From Sycon ciliatum (lineage: Eukaryota; Porifera; Calcarea; Leucosolenida; Sycettidae): a stretch of 64,000 bases of DNA. Location of the stretch: contig NC_088644.1 in assembly GCF_964019385.1 (NCBI RefSeq), positions 15,678,631 to 15,742,630 of the forward strand. Reading direction: 5' to 3'. The position numbers and the translations under genes were made by a program. A model generated the notes under the pieces. That model had not been told where the DNA came from. It was given only the letters and a program-made list of their open reading frames with translations, and made no database searches. Shown piece by piece: positions 10,301-22,600 of this stretch. Within the stretch, counting starts at the first letter, position 1, and each line of letters opens with the position of its first letter.

Positions 10301-13300
10301 TGCAACAACTAGGCACAAAACTGGCAGAGTACTGAGACATTCGACGACCTGGCACCCAGCTTAAACACATCTCCGTAGCGCTAACCAACGGCCTTCCAAC
10401 TCGGAAGGTTCAAGGTTAAGGAGAGACCGATTTGTCAAGTATCTTACTGGTCTCGTCATCGTCCAGTAACAGTCGATATTCTTTGTTCCCGTGGGACTGT
10501 AGCTTGTACTCATTTTCGTTGCGCTTACCTTCCCTTCTTTGGTCTCTCCTTAACCTTGAACCTTCCGAGTTGGAACGCTATTGGTTAGCGCTACGGAGAT
10601 GTGTTGAAGCTGGGTGTCAGGTCATCGAATGTCTCAGTACTCATAGTCTGCCATAATCAGCTGCAGTATAAATTTGCGCAGGGTGTTTGTTGATCCTAGC
10701 GGCGGTTGATTTCTCTATGGTGTGCTCTCGTTGAACATGACAGGTTACACCCGTGAACCATCGTTTGGTACGGAGTTTGACATGTGCCTGCGCTGCTTCG
10801 ACGCGTGTGAGCAACTGAGCACTGATCACTGTGATGCCAACTCTGGAGAGTGTCGTGGCTGCGCGAACAACACTCAGGGAACATACTGTCAGCAGTGCAA
10901 CCCACTGCACTACCAGAGGCAGCGCTTTCAGGTAGCTAGCAGTGTCTAACGGCCTGATCGATTGAACACTGCATGGGCATGATGCGGTGTATGAAGGGCA
11001 GAATCTGCCCTTCATACACAGCATCATGCCTTATTATAGGTAGGGACATGCACACAACTCATACATAATCTTCAAGCACATCAGTGCCTCTATTGTACCA
11101 GCAGGTAAGACTGGTCCAGTTGATAGTCATGATAGGTCTGAATGAATCTTGTGTATCTTTGAAACCACTGTTATATCACTGCCACTGCATGATCCCGGCA
11201 TGCAGTTTCTACAACCGTGTACACTAGTCAAGGACGGGGTCACAGGTGTAAGAAATAGGACGGTCAAGTTGTGTAATGTCGTTGTTTGTGCTAGTGTTAA
11301 TGGTTTGATTCTGTCGCGTGTGTCGCGCGTGTTGATGCGCTTAGGGTTGTTTGGAGTGTCCATGCCCCGGTGGTGGAGTACAGTTTGCCACAACGTGTCA
11401 ACCCAGTGGTCCCGTCTCAGTCGTCTGTTCCTGTATTCAAGGACACACTGGAGAAGAGTGAGTACTGGCAAAGCTGTCAGGTCATTTCTATCGAAACTGA
11501 ACAAAAACGAGAATGTATCCATTATCAATATTTTTACGGTGCCTACAAACCGAAGATATCTGGAAACAGATATGCGGTCAAATATGACAGAGCAAGATAT
11601 TTTCTTTTACCTCTAACCAAGATCCTTCATACTTTAGTATCCTGAAGATGATAGTATATCAACTGTTGCCAGTGGTAGAGAATTATTGGTTCACCATGTA
11701 CTCATGTCGCTTGCTATTGTCCTTGCAGCTGTGCGCAGTGTTCTGCTGGTTACTATGGTGACCCGGTGGTGAGCAGGGAGGTGTGTGAACCATGCCACTG
11801 TAACAACAACACTGACCCCGGTGTGCTGGACTTCTGTGACCGGCAGTCGGGACAGTGCCTGGACTGCCTCTACAACACCGGCGGCGCCACGTGCGGACGC
11901 TGCGCCGATGGTTACTACGGCGATGCTCTCAGGAGAACGTGTAGACGTAAGGGTGCAGCAGTGTACATCATAGACATAGAGGGAACCCAGACCTATAAGA
12001 CCACATTCCTGGTCCAAGTCAGTATCTATAAGACCACATTCCTGGTCTTAGTCAGTATCTATAACCCCACATTCCTGGTCCAAGTCAGTATCTATAAGAC
12101 CACATTCCTGGTCTTAGTCAGTATCTATAAGACCACATTCCTGGTCCAAGTCAGTATGTACATGTACCAGCTATTTCTGCATTATTCAAACCCAAACCAT
12201 ACGGGAAGTCAACACGATCACCATGTCGTGAAAGCGGGTTTCCATAGCTCCTAGTTTTTGTTTGTGGGCTTTTATCAGGAGACCCACTCGTGCACATGAT
12301 GTGCATCCCTCACGGCCCGTGGGAGATAACAGCGAGCCTGAGTGTGTGTGTGGGGGGGGGGGGGCTCACTACATGAAAAAGGGATGCGGGGCAACACTGC
12401 GGTGCGGATGGAGTGCGGATGGGAGGATGCGGGGTTCCTCCGAACACTGGTCTCGAGGTCATGCCTGCACACACACGTCTGAAAGGTGACAAACCTCGGG
12501 TGTAGAATGGCCAGAAATGGGAGTAGCCGACATGCATGGCATATCACTCAAAATGGCACAGCATGAGGACATGCAGTGGACTTGAACTAAAGGTATGTCT
12601 CCATTGATTAGAAGCACAGGATGGAGGGAGGTTGAAAAGACGTGTAACGGTGATAATATGCTTTTTTTGTACTAAAGGTTGCCGACCGTCTGTTTAAGTG
12701 AGGAGTTAACAACACAACTAGACAGTGACATGACAAAGGGAATGTGGCATGCGCACAGTTATCTTGCGAGTCGGCAGGTAATCAGCGCATCAAGCGGTAA
12801 ATACACATACACACCACGCATAGAAACTATCCTCTTTGTTGTTTCCCCTCGCTTTCTCTATGTATGTGTGTGAATGTAGCCTGTGAGTGTGACGTGGACG
12901 GTTCCAACAGCTCGGTTTGCCACTACGAGACAGGCCAGTGCCGATGTCGACCAAACACTATCAACAAACGATGTAACGAGTGTGCGCCGCATCACTATGA
13001 CCTGGCCAGTGGTGAGGGCTGCAAGGCATGTAACTGCTGCAGCTCAGGATCTCACATGCAACAGTGCGATCTGGTAAGTCATGCCACTGAATGTGCTTCG
13101 TGGCACATTTGACTGCATGTCATGTGTCAGTAACGGCCAGCTCTAGTACATGTGTGAATATAACCGTACACAGCTCATGACCTTTTGTGTGCGGGGCTGG
13201 TATCACAGTGTGTACGGCTAGCTGAAGTGGACTTGCCGCGCAAAACCAAACGGCGGGAGGATTTTGCATAGCTCTCATTAATTTACTACTGCATGTCACT

Positions 13301-13554
13301 CATGAATGTTTTGCTTGTGTGCAAATATTCTGCTGTAGATCACTGGAAACTGCTCGTGTTTGCCAGGAATCTCTGGTAGACAATGTTGTGAATGTCACGA
13401 TGAGTTCTGGGACTTCCCACGGGAAAGTTTTGATGACGTACCTTCGCAAATTGCTGGTTGCAAAGGTATGTGTATGCGTGTGTCCATGCCTCTGTTCATA
13501 TGCACATGTATGTGCATGATGGCAAAAATATGAAAACTTGTGAGTGTGCTGTGG

Positions 13555-13620
<66 letters not shown>

Positions 13621-16600
13621 CACATGTGTGTACGTGTCATGGGCGTAGGAACCGGTCCGGCAGGCCCGGCGGTCGCCGGACCAATAATTTTCGAATTTTT
13701 TTATTTAATTTTTTTAATTTTTTTTACATTTCAACCTTGTTGATGGCTTGTCGACTCTTGTACAGGTACCATGTTTTACATCGACAATGCAGTGTATCAT
13801 CAGCATGCATATTCTTATTTCTCATATTATTCTGGAGCATTAAAATAATGGCCTTTTAGGCCCAATTTTCCAAAAAATCCCAGGGGAGGGCCCCCGGACC
13901 CCCTCTCACAATTTCGCCGCACCAATATTAAACTGCTTCCTACGCCCCTGCGTGTATGTGTGTTTGTCTGTGTATGTGTATGTGTATGGGTGTATGTGTG
14001 TACGTGTGTGTACGTGTGTGTGAATCTGTGTGTGCTTCTGTGTGTATGTGTGCGTGTGTGTATGGGTTTCTGTGTGTACGTGTTCCAGACTTTATAAATC
14101 GCTATACTGTGTGTGTGTGTTGTGACTAGACTGTCCTATTAGACTATGTGCGATACTAGAGACACTGTTGTGCAAGTACCCCATGGTAAGCTAGAGTCTG
14201 TATCTTGTATTACTGCTGCATGTTTGTTCTAACACAGCTTGCAACTGCAGTACTGGTGGTTCCCTATCACAAGTGTGTGACAAAGACACAGGGATATGTC
14301 GCTGTCAACCAACCAGCACCGGGGTGAAGTGTGACAGGTCAGCACTCACATACTCTCATTTCCTTTTTTTGTAGTTTGGCCTATGTGCGTGCGAGTGTGC
14401 GTACTAGCGAGCGTGAGTGTGTGAGTGAGTGAGCCGGTGAGTATGTGTGTGTGTGTGTGTGTGTGCGTGTGTGTGCGCGTGTGCGTGTGTGCGTGTGTGT
14501 GTGTGTTCATCAGCCTTGCAAGCTGTTGAATGGTGTAATCCCAGCACAAGTTGCTATGTCTAACATAGCTGTTCGCTATCATCGCTTCCGCGATGGGCAT
14601 GTCTGAGTCTGAGTGTGTGTGTGCGTGTGTGTGTGTGCGTGCGTGCGTGTGCGCGCGTGTGCACTGCTACATCCTACTGCTCAAAGTATGCTACTCAAAT
14701 CACCTGCACTGTCATTGCATGCTCGCACTACCGCCGCATGCCTGTTCACATTACCCACATCAGCACGCTCGCTGTGGTCACTTGTGCTGTATGTCACGAC
14801 AGCCATGCCAACCAAACAACCAAACAATATGGCACTTGCAAACAAGTGTGCATACTGTTTGCTATGTTCAGTGCAACCTGCCTAAGGCGATCGCTCAAGG
14901 GACCTTCAAAATGCAGTCCCTGTGTACAGTTAGTCTCCTTCTCCCGGATGATTTCGACTCTTTTGACTGGAAATGGTATCCCTTGGTCTTAGTCATAGTC
15001 GTCCTCTTGGACAGGGGATCGCCTTAACTGAATGGTCGCCTTGACAGGTTTTACTGTAGTATGTCTGTGTGGTGTTGTGTGTGAGTACAGTTGTTCAGCG
15101 GGTACATACGGTCCACCAGACTGTGTACACTGTGGGCAATGTTTTGATGATTGGAACAAGACTGTGCTGGACATGGCACTACACATCCGACAGGTCAGTA
15201 ATACCAGCCAGAATGTTCAGTGAAGTAATACTGCTGCTGAAAGGTAGATCACACATTCACAAAATTCTCATGCATGCCTGCTTTACGCTTTCTATGCATT
15301 GGCGGGGAATTTAAAACTACAGTGAAATCTGTCGATGGATCTTCAAAACGTGATCTTTGTCACCAGGTGGTCTCTGTTACCAGGTGGTCTCTGTTACCAG
15401 GTGGTCTCTGTTACCAGGTGGTCTCTGTTACCAGGTGGTCTCTGTTACCAGGTGGTCTCTGTTACCAGGTGGTCTCCTTATCCAGGGTCATCTGACTGGA
15501 AATAGCATCCCTTGATCCCAGTTTCAGTATTCTTCTAGGATAGGTAGCGGACTTGGCATGCTTTACTGTATCAACTTATCATCTAGCATATCAGCTGCTG
15601 CATGGGGCAACAAGATTATCAGCTGCTGCATGGGGCAACAAGATTATCAGCTGCTGCATGGGGCAACAAGATTATCAGCTGCTGCATGGGGGTACAAGAT
15701 TATCAGCTGCTGCATGGGGCAACAAGATACTGGAGTGTAGAGCAGTCCTATCATTGGCGTGAACTCACCAGTCTTGTTGTACACAGACACTGTGGTACCT
15801 GGTTCTAAAGACCGCTTTAACGGCCGCTTTTGCTTGCACCGTGGGGTGGTCGCTTAAAGGGGAAGTTAAGGCAAAAATTAAAAGTTCACCAGTTGTAGTC
15901 TTCAAGGTGCTGAGTCGAATGGTCTTGGTCCGAGAAAGCTGAGACGCTCCCTTCCTACTTGAATCCCAATCGAACTCGCGCACTTCCACCGAAACTGGGT
16001 GACTGCGCCCTACGAGATGGGGATTTGTATGAAAAATATCACTAAAAGCGCCATTTCGTTCTTATAAAAGCACGGATGACCGCGATTGGCCCATATGTTG
16101 TAGTCTTTTGGACGCTGAGTCGACTGGGTTTGGTCCGAAAAGGCTGCGATGCAGCATTCCTCCTTTATTCCCAATCGAACATGGTTGAAGAAGCGGTCAC
16201 GTGCTCCTGGGTGCCCAAATCACCTGGTCACCACGCCAGCAGGCGACAACTTTCACACCAAGGTTCAACTCGAGTTCAACTCGAGTGACAGGACTGCACC
16301 CAAAAAAGGTCAAAACAGGCTAGTAAGTTGTACCCTGCAGGCACGGTGACCAGGTGACTGGTGTAGCAAGGAGCACGTGACCGCTTCTTCAACCATGTTC
16401 GATTGGGAATAAAGGAGGAACGCTGCATCGCAGCCTTTTCGGACCAAAACCAATCGACTCAGCGTCCAAAAGACTACAACATATGGGCCAATCGCGGTCA
16501 TCCATGCTTTTATAAGAACGAAATGGCGCTTTTAGTGACATTTTGCATACAAATCCCCATCTAGTAGGGCGCAGTCACCCAGTTTCGGTGGAAGTGCGCG

Positions 16601-19600
16601 AGTTCGATTGGGATTCAAGTAGGAAGGGAGCGTCTCAGCTTCCTCGGACCACGACCATTCGACTCAGCACCCCGAAGACTACAACTCTTGAAATTTTAAT
16701 TTTTGCCTTAACTTCCCCTTTAAGCAGGTTTCATATTTTTTACATTTGTATGCCCATCCTATCTATCTCATCAGACTGGAATGCGTGCACAGCTATTACG
16801 TGAGGGAGGATTTGCTGGCACGTACAGTGAAACTCTCCAAGCCATTCAGCGCGAGCTAGAGTTCGCCAGTCGCTACCTGGATGCATCCTACCTGAATGAA
16901 ACACTTGTTGAAGCTGTCAATCTGTGAGTGATCATATCTTTGTGGAGACATGTTTAGGTTAACACAAGCATCTGCATGCCGCACTCACACAACGAGCAAC
17001 CAGTTTGGGGAATAGGAGGGTTTGTCAATTGCTTTGCCAGGCTCCGAGTGAGTGACAGCTTAGAGCTGTGTGAATGTGTGTGTATGACAGCTGGGCAGTA
17101 TTCTAAGGTCATGCTTAGCAGGTTTTTGTGCGGAGGTCAAAGCTAAACCTAGTATGGAATAGGTGTACAGCGTGCGATATGTGTACAAGGTACGCATCGT
17201 ATGACCTTCAGACCGGACACCACCTCCACAGCACGACCACAAACGGACGAGTTGGTGGAGCGCTCTCGCTGTACTTAACGGTATTACTGTGTGAAGGGAA
17301 ATGCATGATATTCGTCTCCTAGAACGTTCAGGCCAACAATGGTTTGCCAGGAGGTGGTAGTGACCTTCTGTATGAAGCCACTTGACAGAATGCAGACAGA
17401 TGTAATCTTATCCTACACACAGGACATAATGCAGACAGATGTAATCTTAACCGACACACAGGACACTGGGTATACTGTGTTACTGTATCAGGTAGCCATG
17501 ATGCCATGGCAACGGCAGAGACTGTGTATGCACAGTGCTTTTATGGTCTACAATGAGGGAACTCCAAGATACTCTCCCTACGCGTATGTGTGTTTGTGCG
17601 TACGTGCATGTGCATGTGCGTGTGCGTGTGCTGGACATGCTTCATTCGTATCCATGCAATATGGTGTGGCTACTGAATGTGCTAATGTAGAGTTTTCAGT
17701 GTAAACCCAGTGTGAATGGCAGACTCACACTGTTGTGTATTGCCCAATTGCATTCCCAATATGTGGCTTTGCTGTGTTGGCTTTCTTTACTGACTCTGCA
17801 GGCAACTTGCTAAGCTCGAAGAAGATATCCAGAGAATTAGCGATGACGTCAGCATTGCTAAGAATGCAGCACTGGAACAGAGTAGCAAAGCAGCACAGAT
17901 CTCACGCCACTTGGTCGACGTCAATGCGAGCGTACTACGCGATGTCGAGCAGCACATCCAGGAGCTGAGCAGTACGCTGCAAGGCTACATGCCAGTTCCC
18001 TATGTTGACTTGAGTGTGGCGGAGAATGCTAGCGCCTCGTCTACTAACTCCATAACACGACTATCTCAGCTGTACCTGCCGGGTAAGTAGTTAGTTCGGG
18101 CACTGTATGGTAACCGTTAGTGCTCCTTGTCTGTATTATGTTGGAGAGTTAGTGATCAACACTTTCATCTACAATCAGGGCCTGTGGGGGAAGCACGAAA
18201 CAGTTCTCATTGCACTCTAGAGTGCAGCCTCGGAGCAACACACACACATAATTGCAGGAGATAGTAGGCTGTTGTTGACAAACAGCCTCCTATCTCCTGT
18301 GTGTGTAGTGTGGAACCGAATGGTTTTGAGATGATGATGACTGGTGCGTAACAGCTGCTTGCTCAGCATATTGCAATGGTCGCTAGAGACAGATTTTGCT
18401 CTTCTTGTTTTTTCAATGCCTCGTGACTAGCTGGGTGTGACTCATGATGAGCTGCCTACTCTCCTCATGAATTACTGTGGTGTATGCCTTATGAATTACT
18501 GTGTGTGACATATGAGCAAATTCTGATAAAAACACATGAGAAGTAGTTGTATTGGCTAGGTACTGTATTGATATTGCCATGTTGTCCACTGTCTCCTGCG
18601 TATGGTGTGTGTTGGCAGTGAGTGAGGGTGGTCAGCATTTGGCCAGAACACTACGCCAGCTGAACATCATCAATTCCACGCTATCCTCACCAGAGTACAT
18701 GGCCATGTTTGGCCAGAACCAGGAGAAGTTTGAGGAGCTGCAAGCACGTATTCGCGCGGCGCTCGACACACTGGGAGACCTGGACAAAAGCATGTGCGGT
18801 ACGGATAGTCGCGATGGTGCTGACGGCTGTGCGCCGGGCTCAGCTGGATGTGGTGGTCTTCGTTGTGCTGTGTGCCTTGGCGACCATAGTTGCAATTCAG
18901 CAGCCGGCAACTCCAGCAAAGCCATCCAGTTAGCAGATGCTACACTCGCTGCAGTGGCAGAGAGAACTCAGGACATTCAAGCCCTTGTTGATAGCGTAAG
19001 CATATACCGGCACTGTACATCTACTGGTGTGGACATTGAAATCCGGTGCAGTGACCGGGGCTGGTGTCCTTACTGCCATAGTGTGTACACGCACTGCAGC
19101 TCGTGTACACACTATACGAATGGACCGGCAGTGCTTGCGGCTGCAAGGCCAGCGCCCTGCGGCCGCTTGACTTTCCAACGGATTTCAATGTCCAGAAGAG
19201 TACTTCAAGTACATCGTTGTCACAACCAAGCTGTACTTGCACTACACAACCAAGCTGTACTTGCACTACACAACCAAGCTGTCTTAGCACCAGCACTCTC
19301 TCAAGTCTAAACAGTGCTGTCATGGGCACTATGGCGCTTTTCAGTGAAATCCAATCGCATGAGTCAAGTGTACGCCCTGCACCAGTGCACAGCCCAGTGA
19401 TCACAGATCTGGGGCTCGATTGCTCAGTCACATGATCATACCTAGTCACTCAGTCACCTGATCATTCCAAGTTCATTTGTCACATGGTAGCACCCAGTTA
19501 CTTAGTCACATGATCATACACTTTTGCTTAGTCACATGATCATACCCAGTTACTTGGTCACGTGATCATACCCAGTTTCCCAGCCTGAATCGACCTTATG

Positions 19601-22600
19601 CCATTTGTACGGGTCCCGAAATCCGGTAGAATCCCGTAGACCCGGTAGGGTGTTCATTGTGTGCCATGCATGCACATTTGACCTTTTTAGCTTCATAATT
19701 CAATGACCAGCAATCGCTTTTCCAGCTACTTCACTTTGGTTAGAACTAATGACTAGCTAGATCCTTGTCAGAAAAGGTTTTCGTATGAAATGCCTTCAGG
19801 CCCCATTTCTTAGTGGAAATAGCAGAAAACACCATTGGGTCCTGCACATTCAACACCCTACCGGGTCTACGGGATTCTACGGGATTTCGTGGATCTGTAC
19901 AAATGGCATAAGGTCGATTCATGTTTTGCAGAGTATGTGTACATGTGCATGACTGACTACCTTATTGACCTGTACTGTGCTGTACTGTGCTGTACTGTGC
20001 TGTACTGTGCTGTACTGTGCTGTACTGTGCTGTACTGTGCTGTACTGTGCTGTACTGTGCTGTACTGTGCTGTACTGTGCTGTACTGTGCTGTACTGTGC
20101 TGTACTGTGCTGTACTGTGTGTTACTGTGTGCTGCACAGATTGCTGTGATGTCACGCAATGTCACTGCTACTCGTACTCCAGTAGAACAGGCACAGCAGT
20201 TTGCCAGTAACCTCGCAGACACTTCTTCCGACGTATCCGCTAGTGCCAGTGAGCGTAAGGACACGATTGAAGAGTTGCAATCAAGCGCAGCCGGCAACAG
20301 GGCAGCTATGCAAGCTTTGCTGGTTGTGTTACGTCAGCGATTGGCCACGACACTTTCGGATAACTCTACTGAGGTGAGGCAGGTGACTGGTTGTATTGAA
20401 TGCATAGTGGTGCTTATAACTGAGCTGTACGGTGGGCGAATGCACTGGTTAATGCACCCCAGTGTGTATGGGTGTGTGTATGAGCGGATGCATGAGTGCA
20501 TGTATGTGTGCATGCATGCATGGGTGCATGCATGGGTGCATGCATGGGTCGTTGCATGGGTACATGTATGAGTGGATGTATGCATGGGTGTGTGTGTGAT
20601 ACAACAAATTTAAATGCAGTGTAGTTGTGGCAGTTATGATGTAGTCCTAGCATTATCTTGGCCCGGGTAATTGAGCTTTGCATGTCAGTATGTTGTGTGA
20701 GATCATTATAGCAAGACTAGCTTGGTGATTAGCCTGGAGATGGGGTCGGAATTTTAGCTTAGCATGACAGTCTTTCACTATCAGCTTTCATCAAGACTGT
20801 CATACCGTTTGACACATAATCCTTATGAGTCTTAAATTTGTACGGTTGCCAAGTTTTTAGTACAGAGATGATCGTAAGGGCGTGCAGTAAACATGTCACT
20901 CGGGGTACATTCCTGACGTCTTTCTGCTTGCTTCTTTCTACACAGATGGACAAGTTGGTGGCAGATATCAGCACACTGCTTGCTGGTATCAGTGCTAGTG
21001 AAGTGGACACGATTATGTCGGATACGGAATCATCACTGTCACTGGCCAAAACTCTGTTTGATAATGCTACTGCAGTTGAGTAAGTAATTACCAGTAAAAC
21101 CTGTAACTAAAGACCACCGTGACTAGCGACCAGCCTGGTATTATAGACCACTTCGCCAGGCACGGACGGTCTCACATTCATATTATGTGGTTGTGCTGTG
21201 CACCTCTAACTAAGGACCACCTGTCACTAAAGACCGCTTTCTCTGGGCCCAAGGGGTGGTCGTTAGTCACCGGTTTTACTGTACCAGGAAAGAGTCCGTT
21301 TTTCTTTCCTTCAGCGATATGCCGCAGTAAGATTGATATTTATACTTTGTACTGTTGAGGCGACGAACTGAAATAATAAAAACCAAACCGAACCAAACCA
21401 AACCAAACTAAGAATGTAAAACACTGTCTGCTGTTGCAAGTAGCCACTTCCGGACATAGACATTTACTGTATGCTTTGGCAACTCACTCCTTGCCCAACT
21501 GACATGGCAACAGGGACAGCTTGTGAAATCTAAAACCTTTCGTTTGAGCAGCGGTCGTCATTAGTAAACTGTGACAGCTCGTGGACGGATATTATGAGAC
21601 AGCACCTGTCTCGGAGATGCTCCCCACGCCATGCACAACATAGGAAGCATCTCGAAATGTAATTAACCCGACTGCTGCATGGACGATAAGTGCTGCGAAT
21701 AGTGATCATGCACCCTGGCCTGAGTAGCTCGCTTGGCTAATTGAAAGTCTGCCGACCTCGGCCACATTATGTTGCTAATACATGCACAACCCCAGTCACA
21801 GCGCACAAGTAGTTGGTTGAGTTTGGCCGTCAGGAGGCCAGCGCAAGGTATCCGGGGCGCGGGTCTGATTCCAGCGAGGGGCAATGTGGTACCCCGCAGC
21901 GCAAGGGTAGCGTGATACCCTAAGCCAACGTACGTGCTGCATGAGTAGCGTGATACTCGCCGAGCGCTTTTGCTGTTGCCTAGCAACGCGTTTCTGTCTT
22001 TCCTGGGCCCCCAAATGCATGTTGGGTGGCCCTGCGCATGATTGCACGTTGTCATAGCAACCTTGGAAATCTCAAGCCGGTTACCAACAAGCTAGGAATC
22101 AGACCAAGCCGCCGAATGCCCCCGCCGGCCCCCGGCGCTTCATTGCAATTGAATTAATATTTTGTCCAGAATAGTGAGCTAGGACAGATCAAATACAATG
22201 TAGCTTGGAGTACCATCATGCTGAGTGGCACTCATTGTGAGACGTAGGATAGTGTAGAGCGATAATAAATACCAGGAGGCGTGGGTGGGAGGGAGAAATT
22301 GCAAAACAGTTGGATGCACGCAGCAGCACAGCTAGCAAGAGAAAGAGCCGTGGATGGGTTTGTTCCTGTTTTTGATGGCTGTGGCCATCCGTTCGCCCAA
22401 CGCTCGTGTGAGTACGGCGTTTGTTTGTGCTGCCAGCTCGCGTCCGGCGTTTGTTTGTGCTGCCAGCTCGGGCCCGGTGCGCGAGTGAAACCGAACCGTG
22501 ACAAAGGCTTTCGCTCTTTAGTGCTATTGACTGGCTTTTCATACGATGCCTATTGATGTCTAGAGACATGCTGTCTAGCCTTCTCCTGGTACGCATTCAC

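Noticed and set aside
19965..20297. Long frames with CTVLYCAVLC-type repeats on both strands
   Set aside because: They are translations of a 10-bp tandem repeat.
22216..22596. Minus-strand ORFs with doubled TNKRRT phrase
   Set aside because: The doubling comes from a 28-bp tandem duplication; no domain and no splice context.
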